From positions 1-8,420 of the forward strand of contig CALDPJ010000001.1 in NCBI GenBank assembly GCA_937911795.1: a DNA stretch of 8,420 nucleotides. Direction: 5' to 3'. The stretch is from an uncultured Flavobacteriales bacterium. Its GTDB lineage: Bacteria > Bacteroidota > Bacteroidia > Flavobacteriales_D > SKUL01. Positions 1 through 7,819 of the stretch are shown here, one piece after another. Position 1 is the stretch's first letter. Every line of letters starts with the position of its first letter. The position numbers and the translations under genes were made by a program. The notes below the pieces were generated by a model. The model worked only from the letters and a program-made list of their open reading frames with translations. It was not told the origin of the DNA and searched no databases.

Positions 1-75
1 CTCTGGGGATTCACCATCCTTGTATTCATTTTCCTGAAACTCGATTCCGAACGACTCTATGCGCTCGGAAATTAA
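1..75 (+). CDS. C-terminal end of an unidentified, probably membrane-associated protein (partial)
   Basis: The first frame of the plus strand is open from the window edge to a TAA at 73-75 and encodes 24 residues. They consist of a strongly hydrophobic stretch (roughly FTILVFIFLKL) followed by a short polar tail ending SERLYALGN. This looks like the last part of a transmembrane helix plus a cytoplasmic or periplasmic tail. The stop lies 26 nt before the bidirectional terminator at 102-126, as expected for a gene converging on the foldase gene that ends at 154. The family cannot be recognised from so few residues. The opposite strand is also open across this stretch, so the call rests on hydrophobicity and terminator placement only. 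Confidence 0.4.
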   Translation, partial: LWGFTILVFIFLKLDSERLYALGN

Positions 76-101
76 TTGAACTGCCACTTCACCCCATAAA
101 A

Positions 102-126
102 AAAGACCGCTACAGAAGCGGTCTTT
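102..126. terminator. Bidirectional rho-independent terminator
   Basis: A perfect 10-bp inverted repeat (AAAGACCGCT at 102-111 and AGCGGTCTTT at 117-126) encloses a 5-nt loop. On the minus strand the stem runs into seven T residues, which makes a strong terminator for the foldase gene ending at 154. On the plus strand the stem ends in TTT and is followed by CAATTCTTT, so it can also stop the gene ending at 75. It sits between two convergent stop codons. Confidence 0.85.
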
Positions 127-153
127 CAATTCTTTATTTGCCGAAACGAACGA

Positions 154-2229
154 CTAATAAAATTTGGATCGTTCGTCTTTAACTTCCGCCTTTTCCTTAA
201 GTGCTTCGTATGCCGCACCGGGAGCACGAGAGCTCATGCGCGATGCAATCGATCGTCGTTCGGAGCTATACTCCTCCACCTGCATGGGTTCAACGATATT
301 CTCTACCTGAACCACATACACTCCGCGTTTGCCTTTCAGCGGGAAAGACATCTGACCGCTTTCGAGCGTGAGGGCCTTGGCCACCACTTCTGGTTCCTGC
401 GAACCCTGGAGCGTCGGATTTGCAAAGGAAACCGAACTCGCAGAATTTACCTGTACAGCCAGCGCGTCGGCCAATTCCTGAAGACTTGACTTGCCTTCCA
501 TTTGTGCCTGAAGTTTCTCAGCTTTCAGATCGCGGATCACCTCTGCTTCTACAATATCCCGCACATCTTCGAATGGAGCGGTACCTTCTTCCTTCACTTC
601 TGTTACTACCGCAACAATGATGTTGTTGTCGATTTCAATTGGTTCAGAAACTTCACCTTTTTTGGCGTTGAATGCCCAACGGATTAACTCAGTTGGATTC
701 TGGATGTTTCCGATTGCGCCGGATGAACGCGTAATGTTGGTGGCCGATTTAACTTCATAACCACTTTCTTCAGCACCTTCAGCAAACAAATCTTCTTTAT
801 CGTAGTTGAGGGAAAAAGCATTCGCCTCCTGATATTTTTCTTCAAAAGATTCTGATGACGGTTCAATATTGCGCGTGAGCTTAACGATTCTACGCTGTGG
901 CTCTTTGCGCTGATCGAGTACTTCAACAATGTGGAAACCAAACTGAGTTTCGGCGATGGTAATGGCTCCGACTTTTTCATCGAAAGATGCGGTTGTAAAT
1001 TCCGGTACCATTCGCTCGCGGTTGAACCATTCGTATACTCCGCCATTTTGCACCGAACCCGGATCATCAGAAAATTGATTAACCATTTCTTCGAAATTGT
1101 TCTGACGCTTCACCACGCGAAGCAAACTGTCAGCCCGGGCTCTCACTTCGTCCTCATCTTTGCCTTCGGTAGAAAGCAGAATGTGCCGTACTCGTGCCTG
1201 CTCCTCGTCGGTTTTGTCGAGTGTTTTTGCTATCACAAAGTTGCTGCCCTCGCGGTAAGGACCTACAACATCGCCAGAGTCGGCAGACATGACCATGTCG
1301 TCAATTTCTTCCGTTTGCATGGTACCGGGTTTATAAACGGTAACAGAATAAAAACGACTGTCGCTGTTGTTCACCACGAAAACTGAATCGCGGGTGGTGT
1401 TTTTAAAATCAGGAATCATTTCCTCCAGGTATTCCTTAATGGCCGCAGTGTCATCAGCGGTTGGAGAAACATCATAAACGATGTAATCAAAACTGCGTGA
1501 TTCATCCTGCTGAAAGCGTTTCTCGCCCTGAATATCACTGTAATAGGACTTCATATCACTTTCAGAATAGGAAACTTCTGAATCGGGGATGGCCGAATAT
1601 GGCTGCACCACAAACTGAAAATTCGCTTTGCGGTTCTGTCCAATATACTCCTGTTTTGCATCGAGATGATTGGCCACGAGACCTTTCTTAATCATGTTGT
1701 TGTACTTGTCGTACATCCGTTGATTAACAATTCTGTCGCGTTGCAATTCCCAGTAAGTGCGATATTGAGGAGTGGTTCTTACAAAATCGAGGTACTGACG
1801 AACCAGCTCTCTGTCGAACTGGCCGGTTTCCTGATTCTGAAAAGTCGGGTCGTTGCGAAATTCGGGCAGCATATTTTCTCCCATGGTAAGATCGTCAAAC
1901 TCCTGGGGAGTAACCACCACACCGGCTTCCTGAAGTTGCGGAAGCATGACCATTTCGCGCACCATATTGTTCCATACGGTGTTGCGGATGGATTCGGTCA
2001 TTTCTGCCGAAGTTGGCTGACCAATGCTGTTGCGGCTCTCGAGCTCTTTCTGAACGCGTTGCTCGTATGCCATCCGATCGATTGAATTTCCGTGAATTTC
2101 GCCAACGTATTGCTGTTGTACACCACCACCGGCAGAGAACATATCACTCAACACGAAAGCCACCATTGCTCCTCCGATTACTATGAGCAGCAGCCCGGAA
2201 TTTTGCCTTATTTTACCTATTGCGGCCAT
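154..2229 (-). CDS. ppiD: Membrane-anchored periplasmic peptidyl-prolyl isomerase, SurA/PpiD type
   Basis: A 691-residue foldase predicted to sit on the periplasmic side of the inner membrane and help newly exported (mainly outer-membrane) proteins to fold. One N-terminal membrane helix lies at about residues 12-29, followed by a Gly/Gln-rich linker. A large alpha-helical SurA-N-like chaperone region occupies about 40-230. A canonical parvulin (rotamase) domain occupies about 344-440, with ARVRHILL at 345-352, FSDDPGSVQNGG at 386-397 and GFHIVEV at 431-437. A second, degenerate parvulin-like segment follows at about 500-545 (GEVSEP and NNIIVAVVTEV). The length and the charged tail ending DERSKFY fit the Bacteroidota members; the symbol is by analogy with E. 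coli PpiD. The ATG is preceded by AAAGGATAA. The gene lies 58 nt after the CNNM/CBS gene and may be co-transcribed; the gap also has a near-match to a -7 box (TATATTCG at 2253-2260). The terminator at 102-126 follows. Confidence 0.9.
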   Translation of the reverse strand: MAAIGKIRQNSGLLLIVIGGAMVAFVLSDMFSAGGGVQQQYVGEIHGNSIDRMAYEQRVQKELESRNSIGQPTSAEMTESIRNTVWNNMVREMVMLPQLQEAGVVVTPQEFDDLTMGENMLPEFRNDPTFQNQETGQFDRELVRQYLDFVRTTPQYRTYWELQRDRIVNQRMYDKYNNMIKKGLVANHLDAKQEYIGQNRKANFQFVVQPYSAIPDSEVSYSESDMKSYYSDIQGEKRFQQDESRSFDYIVYDVSPTADDTAAIKEYLEEMIPDFKNTTRDSVFVVNNSDSRFYSVTVYKPGTMQTEEIDDMVMSADSGDVVGPYREGSNFVIAKTLDKTDEEQARVRHILLSTEGKDEDEVRARADSLLRVVKRQNNFEEMVNQFSDDPGSVQNGGVYEWFNRERMVPEFTTASFDEKVGAITIAETQFGFHIVEVLDQRKEPQRRIVKLTRNIEPSSESFEEKYQEANAFSLNYDKEDLFAEGAEESGYEVKSATNITRSSGAIGNIQNPTELIRWAFNAKKGEVSEPIEIDNNIIVAVVTEVKEEGTAPFEDVRDIVEAEVIRDLKAEKLQAQMEGKSSLQELADALAVQVNSASSVSFANPTLQGSQEPEVVAKALTLESGQMSFPLKGKRGVYVVQVENIVEPMQVEEYSSERRSIASRMSSRAPGAAYEALKEKAEVKDERSKFY

Positions 2230-2287
2230 TTATCCTTTGTTTTTTAAGGGTGCGAATATACAACAGTATATCTACTTAAAAAAGGCG

Positions 2288-3550
2288 CTATTGCGGATTT
2301 ATCTTCAACGTCACTTCTTCGATGCGCGTGCCGCTAACTTTAAGGATCACAATCTGAAACCGCTGAATCTGAAACCGGCTGTTGGGCTTGGGGATGTCTT
2401 CGGTATGATGGATGATAAAACCGGCGAGTGTATCGTATTCACCAATCTCCGGAATTCCCAGATTGTACTTGTGATTCAGATAATCCACCTCCAGTCGGGC
2501 GGAGAATCGATATTCATTTTTAGCTACTTCTTCTTCGATGAGGATTTCGTGATCGTGCTCGTCTTCAATTTCACCGAAAATTTCCTCAACAATGTCTTCC
2601 ATCGTAATTATACCGGAAGTTCCGCCATGCTCATCCACCACCACCGCAAGTCCTTTGCGCTGCTTGATGAACAGTTCGAGCACTTCCTGAGCCGTCATGG
2701 TTTCGGGAACGATGGCTACCGGAAGCAAAATTGTTTTTATCGATTCAGGTTTTCGGAACAGTTCGTTGCAATGCACATAACCGATGATATTATCGATCGA
2801 GTTTCTGTAGATGAGCACTTTGCTGTACCCGGTTTCTATGAATGTCTGCCGCAGTTTCTCAATTGAATCATTCACTTCGAGGGCTTCAATCTCGGGCCGT
2901 GGAATCATGCAGTCTCTCGCTTTAATCTTGTTGAAGTGGAGTGCATTCTGCAGAATCTCCAGTTCATGATCTACCTGTTGGGTGTGACTGTCTTTTCGGG
3001 CCAGACCGCGGACATATTCATCGAGATCTACGCGACCGAAAACAATCTCCTCGCGCGGAATTTTTATGCGCATCACCCGCAGAAATGCTTCCGAAGTATA
3101 GGTGAATATCACCGAAGGCAGGTACAGAATAATGTAATAAAGTATGAAAAGAGGAAACGCAAAAAAGAGCAGTATCCGGTTGGGGTTGAGACGGAACAAA
3201 GCTTTCGGTAAAAACTCACCGGTGACCAGAATGATCAGGGTGGAAATAATGGTTTGAATGATCATTGCGGTTACATCGGAAACATTTTGTTCAAGATTGA
3301 ACAATTGCATGATCAGGCGGCCCATCATTATTCCGTACACTACGAGCATAATATTGTTACCCACGAGCATAGAACTAATGAACCGTCCGGGGTTTTTCAT
3401 AAATCCCGAAATAATCCTGGCCGAATAGCTTCCTTTCTTTACATCGAGCTCAATCTGCAACTTATTGGCAGTAATGAACGCGATTTCTATTCCGCTGAAA
3501 AAAGCAGAAAACAGAATGGCAACAAGAATTATGGGTATCAGACTTTCCAT
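2288..3550 (-). CDS. CNNM/CBS-domain membrane protein of the HlyC/CorC (GldE-like) family
   Basis: A 420-residue inner-membrane protein with the full domain order of the hemolysin/CorC family. A CNNM (DUF21) membrane domain occupies about residues 1-150, with hydrophobic segments near 4-27, 57-82, 95-113 and 122-150. It includes FFSGIEIAFITANK near the start and GEFLPKAL at 111-118. A CBS-domain pair follows at about 207-325, ending in the diagnostic VVVDEHGGTSGI at 303-314 and MEDIVEEIFGEIEDEHD at 317-333. A CorC/HlyC C-terminal domain occupies about 340-418. Related proteins are linked to Mg2+/Co2+ transport or, in gliding Bacteroidota, to GldE. Which role applies cannot be decided from sequence alone. 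Its ATG shares one base with the TAA of the preceding small gene (TAATG at 3552-3548), which suggests translational coupling. Confidence 0.9.
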   Translation of the reverse strand: MESLIPIILVAILFSAFFSGIEIAFITANKLQIELDVKKGSYSARIISGFMKNPGRFISSMLVGNNIMLVVYGIMMGRLIMQLFNLEQNVSDVTAMIIQTIISTLIILVTGEFLPKALFRLNPNRILLFFAFPLFILYYIILYLPSVIFTYTSEAFLRVMRIKIPREEIVFGRVDLDEYVRGLARKDSHTQQVDHELEILQNALHFNKIKARDCMIPRPEIEALEVNDSIEKLRQTFIETGYSKVLIYRNSIDNIIGYVHCNELFRKPESIKTILLPVAIVPETMTAQEVLELFIKQRKGLAVVVDEHGGTSGIITMEDIVEEIFGEIEDEHDHEILIEEEVAKNEYRFSARLEVDYLNHKYNLGIPEIGEYDTLAGFIIHHTEDIPKPNSRFQIQRFQIVILKVSGTRIEEVTLKINPQ

Positions 3551-3753
3551 TAATGTTCGCTATCGTTGTGGCGCTCCATACGACTCATCATGAACTTCCG
3601 TACGCCATACATCATTCCGGCCAGCAGTGGAAATATCAGGTAAACGGAACCTTCTCTCCAACCATCCTTCACCATAAAATAACCAGCAATCAGTAATCCG
3701 ATGATGGCAATCACCAGCCAGACGGTGGTCATTATTTTATTATAATTCTTCAT
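3550..3753 (-). CDS. Small two-helix membrane protein, function unknown
   Basis: A 67-residue protein with two predicted membrane helices, about residues 9-28 (TTVWLVIAIIGLLIAGYFMV) and 35-51 (GSVYLIFPLLAGMMYGV). A short loop separates them, and the basic/Met-rich C-terminal tail (RKFMMSRMERHNDSEH) is probably cytoplasmic. No catalytic motif is visible. The gene is wedged between lptC and the CNNM/CBS gene: it overlaps the end of lptC by 14 nt when the first ATG is used and shares one base with the next start. An alternative ATG at 3732 (Met8) would begin 7 nt after the lptC stop and still keep both helices. The tight packing on both sides argues that this is a real gene and not a chance ORF. 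A role tied to LptC or to the CNNM protein is only a guess. Confidence 0.75.
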   Translation of the reverse strand: MKNYNKIMTTVWLVIAIIGLLIAGYFMVKDGWREGSVYLIFPLLAGMMYGVRKFMMSRMERHNDSEH

Positions 3754-4312
3754 CTTCGATAAAAAAGGATCCTCGCGGATTGGTGATGCGGTACTTCGAA
3801 AAACTCTCGTTGGCTCTTAAGCCATCGCCGAAGATTACGGTTTCTTCCCGCGTAATTTTAATGGGTTCGTCGGTATAAATAATGGCACTGTCGCGATCCA
3901 TGGTCAGCAGGCTGGTTTCTAATGTTTCGCCCAATTCATTGGTGAATTTAACAGAATCCCGCGCAACCAGCATATTTCTTTGGTGATATTGTATTCCCCG
4001 CAAAGCGGATAATCGTGATTCCACCTCACCCAGCGAATCATAAAACACCAGTTCGAAACCAGACGACAGCTCTGTTCGTCCGGTATCTGCTCCAAAGCGG
4101 TTTACTTCTCCGGCGGTAAGTTCATTGGTGACTTTGCCGTTTTCGGTAAATGTGTAGGTGACATTGTACGTCGTCTGAAAAGGAAACTCCTCATCGTTGG
4201 CAAATGCCTTCACTTGTTCCAGATCGTTTTTACAAGAAAAAAGCATCCCGGTTGCAAGAACCAGAATGCTCATTTTTATTGTTGTTGATCTCGTGTCGGG
4301 AGGAAGAATCAT
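3740..4312 (-). CDS. lptC: LPS export periplasmic protein LptC, predicted lipoprotein
   Basis: A 190-residue LptC-family protein, the periplasmic link that passes lipopolysaccharide from the LptBFG transporter to LptA in the Lpt bridge. The family signature is clear in the C-terminal half. FELVFYDSLGEVESRLSA (about 86-103) is the first beta-jellyroll part. It is followed by LGETLETSLLTMDRDSAIIY (about 127-146), TDEPIKI (147-153), FGDGLRANESFSKYRI (161-176) and a closing Gly-rich strand. The N-terminus has basic residues (Arg8, Lys13), a hydrophobic stretch 14-25 and a lipobox-like LFSC with Cys27, so it is probably a lipidated protein. E. coli LptC instead has a transmembrane anchor. The first ATG is preferred because it gives the positively charged n-region and shares one base with the upstream TAA (TAATG). 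Starting at Met14 would leave the signal peptide with no basic residue. Confidence 0.9.
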   Translation of the reverse strand: MILPPDTRSTTIKMSILVLATGMLFSCKNDLEQVKAFANDEEFPFQTTYNVTYTFTENGKVTNELTAGEVNRFGADTGRTELSSGFELVFYDSLGEVESRLSALRGIQYHQRNMLVARDSVKFTNELGETLETSLLTMDRDSAIIYTDEPIKITREETVIFGDGLRANESFSKYRITNPRGSFFIEDEEL

Positions 4313-5658
4313 TATTGTAATGCACGAACCTTGGTATCTTCACCGAAGCAGCCCACATGATAGGTGTCGCCTACTTTCAGCGTCTGGAAGAACAGTGTTT
4401 CGGCATCCGGGAAGTACTTTGAGTAAGTAGCAATTTTGTTATTGGCTTTATCCGAAACAGACGGATCCACAGATTTCGCGCGGTTGTAGTAATCTACAGC
4501 CAGCCAAAATGCTGCTTTCGTTCCGAGTTTTCCGTCGTCGCATTGAGCGCTGCTTCCAGCAATCGCGTCACCGTGCAACAGATACGCCTCGCCGTTTCGG
4601 GAATTGATCTGCAACATACGTGAGGCATAACTTCGGGCGCTTGCAAACTGTCCCTGAATGATCGAAACCTGTCCTGCGCGCATCAGGTACAATTCAATTT
4701 TAGTACAATTTTCAGCGGTGCACAATTCAATTGCCTGGTCGAAATATCGCTTGGCTTCTGAATATTCCTTACTGCTGAGTTTTCGCATGCCGATACTGTA
4801 TGCCGCATCGTGCGTCGGTGTATTCTGATAAACGCGCTCGGCTACTTCCAGAAAGAAATCACTTTCAGTACAATCTGCCTCATTCAATACTTTCAGAATT
4901 TTTTCGTTTTCAGCAATATTATTGGGATCTATCGCCAGTTTTTCGGAAAGGATTTCCACCACTTTCTCACAATCATCTGCAATATTGATAAAGAAGGTAT
5001 ACAGATTTTCACGTGCCTTCTCGTAGCGCATCGCCTGAACAGAATCCTCGAGGTTGATGATGTTGTACTCGATGTACTCAAGAACAGGCATAAATTCGGT
5101 CATCAGATCTGAGCGCTCGGCTTTTCCGGCTCTATATAATTCATAAATGGTCTGATAAAATCTGGAAAGTACCTGTGCATCGGTTTTTTCCTTTTGAAGC
5201 TCTACTGAACGACGCAAAACCTTTTCGGCAGCTTCGGCATCTTCGGGGCGATAACGCATCATGTCCACTCCTTTCAGTCCGAGTACAAATCCTTCCTGGC
5301 CGTAGTGTTCGATCCTTTCGTCGTATACCATCAGAAGGCTGTCAATATATTGTCCGGCCAGTACAGTATCTGCAGCATTCTCAATCATGTGACGGTAAAA
5401 AGTTACACCGTCTGTGTAGAGTGTTTTGGCCGCTTTGGGACAAATATTTACTGCTTGTCGCCAGAAACCAATTGCTTCTTCATAAAGTTTCTGATCTCTG
5501 TATTCGCGGTACAGGGATAAATTTTGCTTACACTTTTCCTGGATTTCGGGTGTTGCACCATAATCTTGTGCAGCAGCCAGAAAAGAAGACCCGACAAATA
5601 ATACTATAAGTGCTATACTTTTCATTGCAGTTTTACTTTTCGCTTTTTGTTTAATCAT
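4312..5658 (-). CDS. Exported tetratricopeptide-repeat protein, function unknown
   Basis: A TPR-type helical-repeat protein of 448 residues from the chosen start. A signal peptide is evident: a Lys-rich n-region, then MKSIALIVLFVGSSFLAAAQ with likely cleavage after AAA and before Gln. Helical repeats begin with CKQNLSLYREYRDQKLYEEA and continue through the C-terminal TPR pairs (EYSEAKRYFDQAIELC, then GQFASARSYASRMLQINSRN). The tail, with KYFPDAETLFFQTLKVG and VGCFGEDTKVR, is as I recall it from the Bacteroidota proteins at this locus. Several cysteines (ENC, QCDDGK, VGCFG) may form disulfides in the periplasm. The ATG at 5658 overlaps the upstream stop by 8 nt (ATGATTAA), just like the coaX/barrel junction. 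An ATG 24 nt further upstream would enlarge the overlap to 32 nt, and the ATG at 5625 would also keep the signal peptide. The link with lptC suggests an envelope role, but no function is known to me. Confidence 0.85.
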   Translation of the reverse strand: MIKQKAKSKTAMKSIALIVLFVGSSFLAAAQDYGATPEIQEKCKQNLSLYREYRDQKLYEEAIGFWRQAVNICPKAAKTLYTDGVTFYRHMIENAADTVLAGQYIDSLLMVYDERIEHYGQEGFVLGLKGVDMMRYRPEDAEAAEKVLRRSVELQKEKTDAQVLSRFYQTIYELYRAGKAERSDLMTEFMPVLEYIEYNIINLEDSVQAMRYEKARENLYTFFINIADDCEKVVEILSEKLAIDPNNIAENEKILKVLNEADCTESDFFLEVAERVYQNTPTHDAAYSIGMRKLSSKEYSEAKRYFDQAIELCTAENCTKIELYLMRAGQVSIIQGQFASARSYASRMLQINSRNGEAYLLHGDAIAGSSAQCDDGKLGTKAAFWLAVDYYNRAKSVDPSVSDKANNKIATYSKYFPDAETLFFQTLKVGDTYHVGCFGEDTKVRALQ

Positions 5659-7021
5659 ATTTTCTCTGTACAAACCATGCATTGCGGAAGTGTGGCATCA
5701 GGGTAAATCCAACCGAAATCATCAGATAATCTTCTCTGAGCAGGTTGTTTTCTGTTGTTCCGCGTTGGCCCAATTCAATGCCAATATTAAAGGTTGACGG
5801 TGATTGTGGTCTTTTCAAAGAAATCGGTATACCGGCACCAAAACTTATGCCATAGGCGTCGAGCTGCTGATTATCAATGATCAGGTTCATTTGCTCGTAG
5901 CGAACACCCAGCCGGTAATGGATCTTTGATAAAATTCGTCTGCTGATTCTTGAATTGGGCATCAAGTCCGCGCCTACAATGAACTTCTGACTGTCGCCGA
6001 GTTCATCAAATATGCGCGTGTTCTCATCAGCCGAGTTGTTGAAATCCGACCACATATCGGTGCGGTATTCAAAACCCACCAATATTTTCTGGTAGTTGCG
6101 GGTTACCATATCCAGTGCGATTCCCACTCCGAAGGATAAGGGCATGTTGAGTCCTGCATCGTCAAAATCCACATACCGCACGGTATCTACTGCTGATTCA
6201 ATCTGACTGGAAGATTCAAGCGTATATGTCTGTGCCAGTAAGCTACCGCTGGCATTCAGCTTTTTAGGCATCCGGAAAGTGGCTCCTATAATCAGTTTTG
6301 AATAGCTTTTGTCGTCTTCGGTCATTTTGCGAAGATGGGTGGTATAGGAAATTCCGAAATCGAGACCAATGTCATCTACACGCAAGGCATCCCGTACCCT
6401 GAAATTATAATTGGCACTCCCCTCTGGAAAAACCGATTTACGGAGCCGGTCTACAGAACCAAAAATATAGGAAATGTTTACTCCGGCAGAAAGTGTGCTC
6501 CGGTTGCCAAGGGTGTCTTCGCGGTTGTACAGTTGGAATGAATTACCAAGAAATGCGCGCGTCAATCCACCTTCACCGATGTAATCAAAGCGGATTTCTT
6601 CATTACTCTCTGTTTCTGATCGTTGCGTAATATTGTACCCGATGGTGCTGAACGGCATTACCCCTACTGTCAAACCCCATTTGCGCTGGGCAAGCGGAAA
6701 AGCAACAGCAAGATTGTTGATGGTTTGATTCTGGTTTGTTTGAGATGCCTGTTCGGTGTGCAGGTTCATCAGATGTACGCGCATTCCCACACTGAACAAT
6801 GGCCGGGCAATGTGGTGATAAGAGGCAGGATTGGCTACATTCAGCGCAAACGGATCGAGAATGGGAATGCTCAATCCGCCCATTGAAAACTGCTCTGTAT
6901 GATTTTGGTCGTGAATGTCACCCAGGCCAAATCGTGAAAAGGGGGAGATATTTGAAGTCTGTGCCGATCCTGTGAGCGCAATCCCACAAATGGTTACTAC
7001 CAGAAAGAAAAATTTATGCAT
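5651..7021 (-). CDS. Predicted outer-membrane beta-barrel protein
   Basis: A 456-residue protein with a clear signal peptide (MHKFFFLVVTICGIALTGSA, then Gln21). After it comes the N-terminal motif SPFSRFGLGD, then a Gly/Asn/Pro-rich plug-like segment (MGGLSIPILDPFALNVANPAS). The rest alternates amphipathic strands and polar loops to the end (for example NNLAVAFPL, KWGLTVGVMPF, LIIGATFRM, LSFGVGIALDM, ILVGFEYRTDMW, YLMISVGFTLMP). This pattern is typical of FadL/porin-like barrels in Bacteroidota; substrate and family name cannot be fixed from sequence. The start at 7021 is chosen because it begins the signal peptide exactly. An ATG 24 nt upstream would add eight residues (MIFWSSTT) ahead of the signal. 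With 7021 the gene overlaps the coaX stop by 8 nt (ATGCATAA). Confidence 0.8.
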   Translation of the reverse strand: MHKFFFLVVTICGIALTGSAQTSNISPFSRFGLGDIHDQNHTEQFSMGGLSIPILDPFALNVANPASYHHIARPLFSVGMRVHLMNLHTEQASQTNQNQTINNLAVAFPLAQRKWGLTVGVMPFSTIGYNITQRSETESNEEIRFDYIGEGGLTRAFLGNSFQLYNREDTLGNRSTLSAGVNISYIFGSVDRLRKSVFPEGSANYNFRVRDALRVDDIGLDFGISYTTHLRKMTEDDKSYSKLIIGATFRMPKKLNASGSLLAQTYTLESSSQIESAVDTVRYVDFDDAGLNMPLSFGVGIALDMVTRNYQKILVGFEYRTDMWSDFNNSADENTRIFDELGDSQKFIVGADLMPNSRISRRILSKIHYRLGVRYEQMNLIIDNQQLDAYGISFGAGIPISLKRPQSPSTFNIGIELGQRGTTENNLLREDYLMISVGFTLMPHFRNAWFVQRKYD

Positions 7022-7748
7022 TGTCGTTGAACTCCAGAATATCATTAAGACCGAAAAGGGTTAAAAAAGAATTTGCAAAGATGTGATTTTTTAGCGCCTT
7101 CTCAAAAAGTTGAGCATCTCCACCGGTGAGAAACAGCGTCAAAGATTTATAATCGTTCTGATAACGCTGAATGATGCCATCTATTTCGGCAAGCATACCA
7201 TTAAATACACCAGAGTGAATACTTCCGGCAGTGGAAGCTCCTACCAAACCAGCGGTCGATTCAGAATTCAATAGTGGTAATGCCGATGTATCCCGGTGCA
7301 GCGCGCGGTAACGCATTTGCAAACCCGGGGAAATGGCGCCGCCGAGATAACCGCTTTGGCGGTGCACGAGATCATATTTAATGCAGGTGCCAACATCGAT
7401 TGCCAGGGCGTACTCCGAATCGGATCGTTTGCCGGCAGCAATGGCATTGGCCAGCCGGTCGTATCCGAGGGTTTCGGGGGTTATGTATTGAATCTTCAGT
7501 GGCAGTGGCGTCTGATGCGATAGTTTTATAAAATGCTCCGTCTGTTGGGATAAAAATCGTTCTGCTTCTGATGAACGGGAGGAAACCGAGCAGAGCAACA
7601 CTTTTGAAGTGGAGAGATCCGGTTTAAATTTCAACAGCCATTCCGGAGAAACAAACTCTTCTGTTGCGTGTTTTATGAGCTCACCATCAACGAATACGGC
7701 AACTTTTACGCGTGTATTGCCCCAGTCGATAATCAGATGCTGTTTCAT
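7014..7748 (-). CDS. coaX: Type III pantothenate kinase
   Basis: CoaX phosphorylates pantothenate with ATP, the first committed step of coenzyme A synthesis, in the cytoplasm. The 244-residue protein is near the usual length of the family and shows the acetate/sugar kinase (ASKHA) fold motifs. DWGNTRVKVAVF at 8-19 is the phosphate-1 loop (Asp8, Gly10, Asn11, Thr12). GYDR at 95-98 is the pantothenate-site motif, and AIDVGTCIKYD at 116-126 is the phosphate-2 motif with the probable catalytic Asp118. YLGGAISPGL lies at 134-143 and LTGGDAQLF at 207-215 (adenosine motif). An ATG at 7787 would add 13 residues, but the -7 promoter box at 7767-7774 lies inside that extension and family members begin just before the DxGNT motif, so 7748 is the likely start. 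It heads the chain of overlapping envelope genes. Confidence 0.93.
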   Translation of the reverse strand: MKQHLIIDWGNTRVKVAVFVDGELIKHATEEFVSPEWLLKFKPDLSTSKVLLCSVSSRSSEAERFLSQQTEHFIKLSHQTPLPLKIQYITPETLGYDRLANAIAAGKRSDSEYALAIDVGTCIKYDLVHRQSGYLGGAISPGLQMRYRALHRDTSALPLLNSESTAGLVGASTAGSIHSGVFNGMLAEIDGIIQRYQNDYKSLTLFLTGGDAQLFEKALKNHIFANSFLTLFGLNDILEFNDNA

Positions 7749-7766
7749 TAATTTTTCTTTACCGGC

Positions 7767-7774
7767 CAAAGATA
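7767..7774 (-). promoter_or_regulatory. Bacteroidota-type -7 promoter box for coaX and the downstream operon
   Basis: On the minus strand these bases read TATCTTTG, a perfect match to the TAnnTTTG -7 consensus of Bacteroidota primary-sigma promoters. The box lies 18 nt upstream of the coaX ATG at 7748, leaving a short leader. A well-placed -33 TTG is not obvious, which lowers confidence. Confidence 0.55.
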
Positions 7775-7776
7775 CG

Positions 7777-7805
7777 TTTGTCATCAAGAATAATTTTTAA
7801 ATTTG
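7777..7805 (+). promoter_or_regulatory. Promoter of tRNA-Phe (TTTG -33, TAAATTTG -7)
   Basis: TTTG at 7777-7780 and a perfect TAnnTTTG box (TAAATTTG, 7798-7805) are separated by 17 nt, within the range seen for Bacteroidota promoters. The -7 box ends 14 nt before the first base of the tRNA. It is divergent from the coaX -7 box, and the two promoters are packed into less than 40 bp. Confidence 0.65.
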
Positions 7806-7819
7806 CCGTCCCTAACAGC

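Noticed and set aside
1..153. Minus-strand frame of the foldase gene stays open after its TAG stop to the window edge
   Set aside because: The foldase tail DERSKFY is a typical family ending and a strong terminator lies 28 nt after the stop, so read-through or a fused gene is unlikely. The opposite-strand reading with a hydrophobic C-terminus fits the terminator placement better.
931..1386. Plus-strand ORF of 151 codons inside the foldase gene
   Set aside because: It lies antisense to well-supported coding sequence, with low-complexity His/Phe/Cys-rich composition and no recognisable domain. It is a shadow frame.
2253..2260. Possible separate promoter for the foldase gene (TATATTCG on the minus strand)
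   Set aside because: It matches TAnnTTTG at all but one position, but no TTG lies at the right distance upstream, and read-through from the operon across 58 nt is equally likely. It is mentioned in the gene entry only.
2183..2866. Plus-strand ORF of 227 codons across the CNNM/CBS gene
   Set aside because: It is antisense to the conserved CBS and CorC domains; its composition (many His and Phe) is typical of a complementary-frame artefact.
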